A DNA stretch of 64,000 bases. Source: Candidatus Binatia bacterium (GTDB lineage Bacteria; Desulfobacterota; Binatia; UBA12015). The stretch lies in NCBI GenBank assembly GCA_029243485.1, contig JAQWRY010000088.1, positions 215,221 through 279,220 of the forward strand, written 5' to 3'. The notes beneath the pieces are model-generated. The model was not told the DNA's origin, did no database searches, and worked only from the letters and a program-made list of their open reading frames with translations. Shown piece by piece: positions 59,014-64,000 of the stretch (position 1 is its first letter; each line of letters begins with the position of its first letter). A program made the position numbers and the translations under genes.

Positions 59014-59814
59014 CTACTGCGCTTTGACCTCGACGCGGACCGGGATCCACTTGTTCACGGTGGAATCCATCTGCCCGTTTTCCTTCCACCGGGTCACGAA
59101 ACCGTCGAGTGCGCCCTTCAGGTTCGGGTCGTCCTTGCGCACGCCCCAGGCCAGGTACTCCTCGGTGAGCGGCTCGTAGAGCGCGAGCAATTCGCGTTCT
59201 TTCGGGTCGAGGGAGACCCGCCAGATGGTCGGTGCGTCGTGAATGAAGAGGTCGATCGATCCGTCGCGAAGGGCGGCGACGCCCTTGTCCGCGCTCTCTA
59301 CGGCGACCTTGGTCGCCTTGGGCAGAGACGCGGCGACGTAGCGGCCTCCGGTCGTCCCCTGGACGAAGCCAATCTTGGCTCCGCTTGCGTTCAGGCGCCC
59401 CGGGTCGGCGAAGCGGGAGAACTCCTCGGAGCTCACGAGGGCCATCTGGCCGACGCGCATGTAGGGCTGAACGAAGTCGACACTCTTCGCGCGCTCCTCG
59501 GTGACGGACATGCCCGACATGATTACGTCGATCTTCTTCGCCTGGAGCGCCGGGATGAGTTCCTTGAACTCCATCGTCTTGAACTCGATCGGCTTGCCGA
59601 TTTCGGCCCCGACGGCGCGAGCCAGATCGACCTCGAGGCCCCCGAGTTGGCCGTCCTTCTCGAACGCGACCGGTGGGTAGCTCGTGGACAGACCGACGCG
59701 CAGGGGCGTCGCGTCGGGGTTCTCTTGCGCTTCGGCCCAAGGGGCGATCGTCATCCCCAGAAGGCACAGGGCCACCAGGAGCCCCGCTCGTTTGCCGCTC
59801 ATCGTCTTGCGCAT
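59014..59814 (-). CDS. Periplasmic solute-binding protein, family 3 (amino-acid type)
   Basis: A signal peptide (LLVALCLLGMTIAPWAEA) is followed by LRVGLSTSYPPVAFEKDGQL, GGLEVDLARAVGAEIGKPIE, LIPALQAKKIDVIMSGMSVT and KIGFVQGTTGGRYVAASLPK, the standard family-3 pattern. The ligand-contact Arg in EERAKSVDFVQPYM is present. No permease or ATPase gene lies nearby, so it may be an orphan that serves a distant transporter or another receptor. 266 residues. Confidence 0.9.
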   Translation of the reverse strand: MRKTMSGKRAGLLVALCLLGMTIAPWAEAQENPDATPLRVGLSTSYPPVAFEKDGQLGGLEVDLARAVGAEIGKPIEFKTMEFKELIPALQAKKIDVIMSGMSVTEERAKSVDFVQPYMRVGQMALVSSEEFSRFADPGRLNASGAKIGFVQGTTGGRYVAASLPKATKVAVESADKGVAALRDGSIDLFIHDAPTIWRVSLDPKERELLALYEPLTEEYLAWGVRKDDPNLKGALDGFVTRWKENGQMDSTVNKWIPVRVEVKAQ

Positions 59815-59848
59815 GTGCGCGCGAACATAGGCGACGACTCGGGCGGGA

Positions 59849-60754
59849 TCAACGCGGTGTCGCGGTTGGGTGCTGGTCGTTCAGGTTCCAGTCGTACTCG
59901 ATGAAATCGACATCGTAGCCTTCCTGGCGGGCCCGCAGGAGGGCGGCCTCGTGTTCCTTCGGGCCGTAAAGCGAGATGTACGTCAGGAGCGTTGCGGGTT
60001 GATCCGGGTGGTTCTTCTCGAGCCATTCCGTGAAGTCGGCGCCGTGCCACTTCAGGATCGAGGAGACGTAGACCGTCTCTTCGTCGTGGTCGAATCGGAG
60101 ATTTCGGGGCTGCGCGAAGAAGCGGAACGTCTCTCGGTCGAGTTGGTCCTGGAGGCGGGCTGCGGAGAACGCCTCCTGCGGGAGGTGCGGGCATCCGATG
60201 GACGCGCAGTTCAGCGCGAAGTGCACGCGGGGTTCGCCGAACCGCGAGCGAATCAGGGAGTTCTCGAGATCGTAGAGATTCGTCGTCTCGCCGCCGACTT
60301 CGACCTGCTGCAAGAAAAAGAACCCGACCTTGTCGTCAATGATGTTGAGCGGGAAGACGTTGCCGATGTCGGTCACGCTGGCGACCGGGTAGTATTGCAC
60401 TACGGTGTACAGCACGGCGGCGTTGTACGCGTTGATGAAGTACGCGAGCTCGTCGTCGCGCGTCGGGAACCGCTCGGGAGCGTTGTCGGGACTCTCCTCG
60501 GTGATCCACCAGTAGTAGCGATCGAGCATGCCGGGGTCGCGCTGGAGTGCCGCGTAGTCGACACGTCCGTTCCCGTCGACGAAGCGCTTCTGTACGTCGT
60601 CGAGGTCTACGTGGGCGACTTCGGGTGTCGTCTCGCCGGAGGGGAGGGCGACACGCGGTCTTTGGATCGTGGTGCACGCGTTCACGAGCGTGAGTGCCGC
60701 GGCTGCGATCAGCAGCGACGAACGACGGCGAGACGGCGAGCGGGTAGGGGGCAT
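59849..60754 (-). CDS. DUF547 lipoprotein
   Basis: The signal ends in LTLVNAC, a lipobox. The DUF547 core follows: RVDYAALQRDPGMLDRYYWW, DDELAYFINAYNAAVLYTVV, VGGETTNLYDLENSLIRSRF, RVHFALNCASIGCPHLPQEA and SILKWHGADFTEW. The Cys in ALNCASIGCP and nearby His resemble an active centre but no reaction is assigned to DUF547. 301 residues; downstream of the DUF255 gene with 8 bases between, so co-transcribed. Confidence 0.9.
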   Translation of the reverse strand: MPPTRSPSRRRSSLLIAAAALTLVNACTTIQRPRVALPSGETTPEVAHVDLDDVQKRFVDGNGRVDYAALQRDPGMLDRYYWWITEESPDNAPERFPTRDDELAYFINAYNAAVLYTVVQYYPVASVTDIGNVFPLNIIDDKVGFFFLQQVEVGGETTNLYDLENSLIRSRFGEPRVHFALNCASIGCPHLPQEAFSAARLQDQLDRETFRFFAQPRNLRFDHDEETVYVSSILKWHGADFTEWLEKNHPDQPATLLTYISLYGPKEHEAALLRARQEGYDVDFIEYDWNLNDQHPTATPR

Positions 60755-60762
60755 GCCTTCTC

Positions 60763-63165
60763 CTAGTTCGGATACGGTCGAACGGTGGCGAGCTGTTTCG
60801 CGAACAGGTCAGGGTCGGTCGTCGGCAGAGCGCAGACGCGGTTTTCGCAGACGTAGGCGGTCACTCGTCCGTCGCGCGCGATCTTGCCAGCGACGAGGGG
60901 GATGAGATTCGCGAGCGCGGTGGCGGGCTCTCCCTCGACGGTGAGAGCGACGATCGAGTTGGGAAGATACTGATGGGCGAGCACGGAGAGGAACGGCGCA
61001 AGCCCCTCGTCGTCCGGGCCCGGCAGAACGAGGATCACCTCTTTGGGCGTGTCGAGGTACTGATCCAGCGCCGAGAGGAGCCTCGGGGAACGGGAAGGCC
61101 GGGTTCGCAGGTCGAGCGCAAAGGCTCCGAACAGTTTTTCGGCGCGGCTCTTGTAGGCCTCGTCGGTCGTGAACTCGTAGAGCCGCAGTAGATTCGACGC
61201 CGCCACCGAGTTCCCCGATGGGCGCGCGCCGTCGTAGATCCCCTTTCGTCGAACGAGGAGTTCTTCGCCATCCGTGGACGTCATGAAATAGCCGCCGTTT
61301 CCTTCGTCCCAGAAGCCCGAATCGAGCGTGCCCTGCAAGCCGATCGCGGCGCGCAGCCAGCGGGGATCGAAGCTCGCCTCGTAGAGGTCGAGCAGGCCGG
61401 CGATGAAGAACGCGTAGTCGTCCAAAACGGCGTCGTGGCGTGCCTTGCCGTCGATGTACGAACGGTTGAGCCTGCCGTCCTTGGTCATGCGGCCGAGGAC
61501 GACGTGTGCGGCAGCGGCTGCAGCCTCGGCGTACCCGGCCTTCTCGAGCACGCGAGCGCCGCGGGCGAACGCCGAGACGGCGAGTCCGTTCCAGGCGGCC
61601 AGAACTTTGTCGTCGCGGATCGGCGGAGGGCGATCCCCGCGCGCGTCGTAGAGCGACGCCCTCGCGGCGGCGAGCTCCGCCTCGGTCTCTTCGACCGACA
61701 GGCCGGCATCGCGCGCGACCTCCTCGACCGGACGGGCTCCGTGGAGGATGTTGCGACCTTCGAAGTTGCCGGCTTCGGTCACGCCGTACCGGCTCGCGAC
61801 GAGCGCCGCGCGTTTCTCGCCGACCAGCTCGATGATCTCCGCCGGGGTCCACGTGAAGAACCAACCCTCTTCCTGGTGCCCTTCGGGAGTGGGGCTGTCG
61901 GCATCGGTTGCCGAGTAGAAGGCCCCCTCCGAGGAGGTCATCTCGCGGCGCATGTAGTCGAGCGTCTCGCGCGCGACGTCGGCGAACCGCTCTTCGCCGG
62001 TGATTTGATAGGCATCCAGATAGGCCACGACGAGGAGCGCGTTGTCGTAGAGCATCTTTTCGAAGTGGGGAGTGAGCCACTCGCGATCTGTGGCGTACCG
62101 ATGGAATCCGCCCCCCACGTGGTCCCGGATTCCACCGGCGGCCATGTGATCGAGCGTTCCGAGCGCGTGGGACAGGGCGACCGGGTCGCCGGTGCGGCGT
62201 CCGTGGCGCATGAGGAGTTCGAGCCCGACGGTCCGCGGGAACTTGGGCGGACGCCCGAAGCCCCCCCATTCGGGGTCGTAGGTCTTGGCCATCGACGCTT
62301 GGGTCATGAGGATCGGCGTCGCCCCCGGCACGGTCTCCGGCTTGCGAGGCTGGCTCTGCGCACGCAGGCGCGCCGTAATCTGCTTTGCCTGTTCGGCGAT
62401 GGCGTCGGGGTCGCCGGCGTACTGCGTCGACAGCGCCTGCAGGATCTCGAGCAATCCGGCGCGGCTTCCCCGGTCCCCCTTGCGGGCAGGAAAGTAGGTG
62501 CCGCCGAAGAAGGGCTCCCGGTCTGGGGTGAGCACGACCGTCATCGGCCAACCGCCTCCGCCCGTGAGCATCTGCACGACGGCCATGTAGACTTGGTCGA
62601 CGTCGGGTCGTTCCTCGCGGTCGACCTTGATCGGGATGAAGTTCGCGTTCATGTACGCCGCGATCTCTTCGTCTTCGAACGACTCGCGCTCCATCACGTG
62701 GCACCAGTGGCACGTCGAGTACCCGATACTCAGAAATACGGGACGGCCGAGCCGACGTGCCTCCTCGAAGGCTTCGTCGCCCCAGGGCCGCCAGTCGACG
62801 GGGTTGTGTGCGTGCTGCAGGAGGTACGGGCTGGTCTCGAGGATGAGGCGGTTCGTGTAGATCGGCGAGCCATCCTCACGGACGTGGTGCGTCCGCGGTT
62901 CATATTCGGCGTCGCGCAGAGCGAGAGTCTTCGCGAGCTCCGCGCGAACTTCGTCGGGGAAGGGCTCCGATCCCGGTGCACCGGTCGGGACGGGCCAGCT
63001 CTGGAGCGCGACGCGCGCCGTTGGCGCGGGGGGAGGTGGTGGGCGCGTCTCCGGGGCGTCGCCGGTCGTGTCGTTGGTACAGCTGACGACCAGCGTCGTC
63101 GCTGCAATCACCATAAAGAGTGCTGCGGCGTACCCGATCTTTCTCGACGGAAGTGTCCTGCGCAT
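60763..63165 (-). CDS. DUF255 (YyaL/SPATA20-like) thioredoxin-fold protein, lipoprotein form
   Basis: The ATG at 63165 has AAGGG nearby upstream and starts a lipoprotein signal ending in LVVSC. The N-terminal thioredoxin-like domain contains [20 protein letters not shown], then [20 protein letters not shown] with the C-x-x-C pair, and [20 protein letters not shown]. The rest is an alpha/alpha-barrel with [60 protein letters not shown] and [20 protein letters not shown]. 800 residues. Family members are found from bacteria to humans; the reaction is unknown. The lipid anchor places this one outside the cytoplasm. Confidence 0.95.
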   Translation of the reverse strand: MRRTLPSRKIGYAAALFMVIAATTLVVSCTNDTTGDAPETRPPPPPAPTARVALQSWPVPTGAPGSEPFPDEVRAELAKTLALRDAEYEPRTHHVREDGSPIYTNRLILETSPYLLQHAHNPVDWRPWGDEAFEEARRLGRPVFLSIGYSTCHWCHVMERESFEDEEIAAYMNANFIPIKVDREERPDVDQVYMAVVQMLTGGGGWPMTVVLTPDREPFFGGTYFPARKGDRGSRAGLLEILQALSTQYAGDPDAIAEQAKQITARLRAQSQPRKPETVPGATPILMTQASMAKTYDPEWGGFGRPPKFPRTVGLELLMRHGRRTGDPVALSHALGTLDHMAAGGIRDHVGGGFHRYATDREWLTPHFEKMLYDNALLVVAYLDAYQITGEERFADVARETLDYMRREMTSSEGAFYSATDADSPTPEGHQEEGWFFTWTPAEIIELVGEKRAALVASRYGVTEAGNFEGRNILHGARPVEEVARDAGLSVEETEAELAAARASLYDARGDRPPPIRDDKVLAAWNGLAVSAFARGARVLEKAGYAEAAAAAAHVVLGRMTKDGRLNRSYIDGKARHDAVLDDYAFFIAGLLDLYEASFDPRWLRAAIGLQGTLDSGFWDEGNGGYFMTSTDGEELLVRRKGIYDGARPSGNSVAASNLLRLYEFTTDEAYKSRAEKLFGAFALDLRTRPSRSPRLLSALDQYLDTPKEVILVLPGPDDEGLAPFLSVLAHQYLPNSIVALTVEGEPATALANLIPLVAGKIARDGRVTAYVCENRVCALPTTDPDLFAKQLATVRPYPN

Positions 63166-63245
63166 GGGGGCCCTTACCATTGCTACGGCCCGGCGCGCAG
63201 AAAGTGACTTTTCCGGCCCGCCCCGTTTGAGGCACCCTCGAAGCC

Positions 63246-63404
63246 ATGGATCCTTCCAGCAAGGCCGATCTACTGCGTGCCCTGGCGCTGTTGCCGTTGC
63301 TGGTCTTCATGCCGCTGGTCATGGCGACCCTGCTCACACCGGTGCGGGTCCTGGTGGAGCGTCGGGTCGATCGGAAGGTCCGGGACCGCCGATCCGATCC
63401 GTGA
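63246..63404 (+). CDS. Small single-span membrane protein
   Basis: This frame encodes 52 residues: [11 protein letters not shown], then one hydrophobic helix ([20 protein letters not shown]), then a basic tail ([18 protein letters not shown]). The helix with positive residues on one side gives a clear topology (tail inside). It lies between the divergent DUF255 gene and the sulfatase-like gene. No family recognised; coding status is supported by the coherent membrane-protein layout. Confidence 0.55.
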   Translation: MDPSSKADLLRALALLPLLVFMPLVMATLLTPVRVLVERRVDRKVRDRRSDP

Positions 63405-63440
63405 GTTGAGTTTCGCGGTTCGCATGACATCGTTCGCGAG

Positions 63441-64000
63441 ATGATCCTCGCGACGCGTCTCCTGTTATCTTGTCTGGTTGCGGTGTGGATCGCTGGTTGT
63501 GCGGCTCCTCCGGAACCCGAGCAGCCGGCCGCGGCCGCTCCGCTGGAGGCGGCCTCCTCGAAGTCCGAGTCTGCGCCGGAATCTGCGGCGCCGCCGGCGC
63601 CACCGCTGGAGCCCGTGTCGGGCGAGCCGGAGCCGGAGCTGGAGCGCCCGCCCAACATCCTCCTCATCACGATTGACACCCAGCGAGCCGACTCGTTCGG
63701 CATGTACGGCAATCCGGGGGGCCATACGCCCCACATCGATGCGCTGGCCGAGCGCGGGGTGGTCTTCGATCGGGCGACCGCTCCGATCGGCACGACCTTC
63801 CCGTCGCATGCGACGCTCCTGACCGGGCTCTATCCCCGTCGTCACGGGCTTCGCTACAACGGCGACACGCTCGAGGAAGAGATGGTGACGCTCACCGAGA
63901 TCCTCCGGGAGAACGGTTGGGACACGATGGCGCTCGTGACCTACGGCTCGATGGTCAGCCGAGGCGGACTTGGACAGGGCTTCGTACGGACGAGCCACGA
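63441..64000 (+). CDS. Sulfatase-superfamily hydrolase, lipoprotein (partial, runs off right edge)
   Basis: The frame is open from the ATG at 63441 to the right edge, 186 codons. A lipoprotein signal ends at WIAGC, followed by an Ala/Pro/Glu-rich linker of about 50 residues. The alkaline-phosphatase/sulfatase core begins NILLITIDTQRADSFGMYGN, with the two metal-binding Asp, then TPHIDALAERGVVFDRATAP and TTFPSHATLLTGLYPRRHGL. The nucleophile position that is formylglycine-forming Cys or Ser in true sulfatases (C/S-x-P-x-R) is Thr (T-F-P-S-H), a form seen in a large sulfatase-like group. It may be a phosphatase or phosphodiesterase-type enzyme. Confidence 0.85.
   Translation, partial: MILATRLLLSCLVAVWIAGCAAPPEPEQPAAAAPLEAASSKSESAPESAAPPAPPLEPVSGEPEPELERPPNILLITIDTQRADSFGMYGNPGGHTPHIDALAERGVVFDRATAPIGTTFPSHATLLTGLYPRRHGLRYNGDTLEEEMVTLTEILRENGWDTMALVTYGSMVSRGGLGQGFVRTSH

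Noticed and set aside
1..64000. CRISPR array, insertion sequence, prophage or integrated element
   Set aside because: No regularly spaced repeats, transposase, integrase or terminal inverted repeats were found. The polysaccharide locus could have been acquired, but its composition looks like that of its neighbours.

Overview
This window is 64 kb of GC-rich DNA from a Gram-negative, deltaproteobacteria-like organism. Cysteine-rich DUF4215-type repeats in secreted proteins, adjacent DUF1501 and DUF1800 genes, several lipoproteins, a Wza/Wzc-type export system and many ATGA/GTGA gene overlaps suggest Myxococcota or a Binatia-like lineage. No rRNA or tRNA gene was seen, so the placement is an inference from gene content only. 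The window opens inside a secreted cytochrome/Cys-rich protein gene and closes inside a sulfatase-fold gene.

Layout. 1-14.7 kb is general chromosome: a cut-off secreted protein, a decayed PQQ-type gene, crotonase, EamA transporter, BamE-like lipoprotein, DUF309, a truncated ParB-like gene, an LpqC-type esterase, an STN-like/HEAT-like protein, acyltransferase, DUF502, SIMPL, DUF1501+DUF1800, gamma-glutamyltransferase and Smr. 15.1-37.3 kb is a complete Wzx/Wzy-type extracellular polysaccharide locus in two converging operons. The plus-strand operon holds a small secreted protein, the Wza-like lipoprotein, the Wzc-like tyrosine kinase and an O-antigen-ligase/TPR protein. The minus-strand operon holds a CapD/FlaA1-type dehydratase, methyltransferase, DegT aminotransferase, E1-alpha and E1-beta, initiating sugar transferase, Wzx flippase, SGNH hydrolase, glycosyltransferase, pyruvate-kinase-like protein, CDP-alcohol phosphotransferase, glycosyltransferase and Wzy-like polymerase. 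37.7-64 kb returns to general functions: a subtilisin-like protease split by a stop codon, M20 peptidase, two tandem XRE regulators, acyl-CoA dehydrogenase, a TrmN6-like methyltransferase operon, a PAS/GAF histidine kinase, inorganic pyrophosphatase, a DnaJ/CbpM pair, an RdgC-like pair, a UbiB/MFS pair, thioesterase, a solute-binding protein, DUF547 and a DUF255 thioredoxin-like protein.

The most unusual part is the middle of the polysaccharide operon. Genes for an E1-type thiamine-diphosphate enzyme (both subunits, no E2 or E3 in the window), a pyruvate kinase without its C domain, and a CDP-alcohol phosphotransferase lacking the last signature aspartate lie in one run of overlapping or closely spaced genes with sugar-nucleotide, flippase and polymerase genes. 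A pyruvate- or PEP-linked modification of the polysaccharide is a reasonable but untested reading.

A second theme is broken genes. In-frame stops split four genes (TAG in the PQQ-type gene, TGA in the protease, TAA in a response regulator, TGA in a GFA-type zinc protein). Single extra G residues in G-runs disturb two more (near 1701 and 35259), and a ParB-like gene is truncated. This may be real decay, population variation or residual assembly error. At least one case, TGA at a conserved Cys codon with a hairpin downstream, should be tested before it is dismissed.
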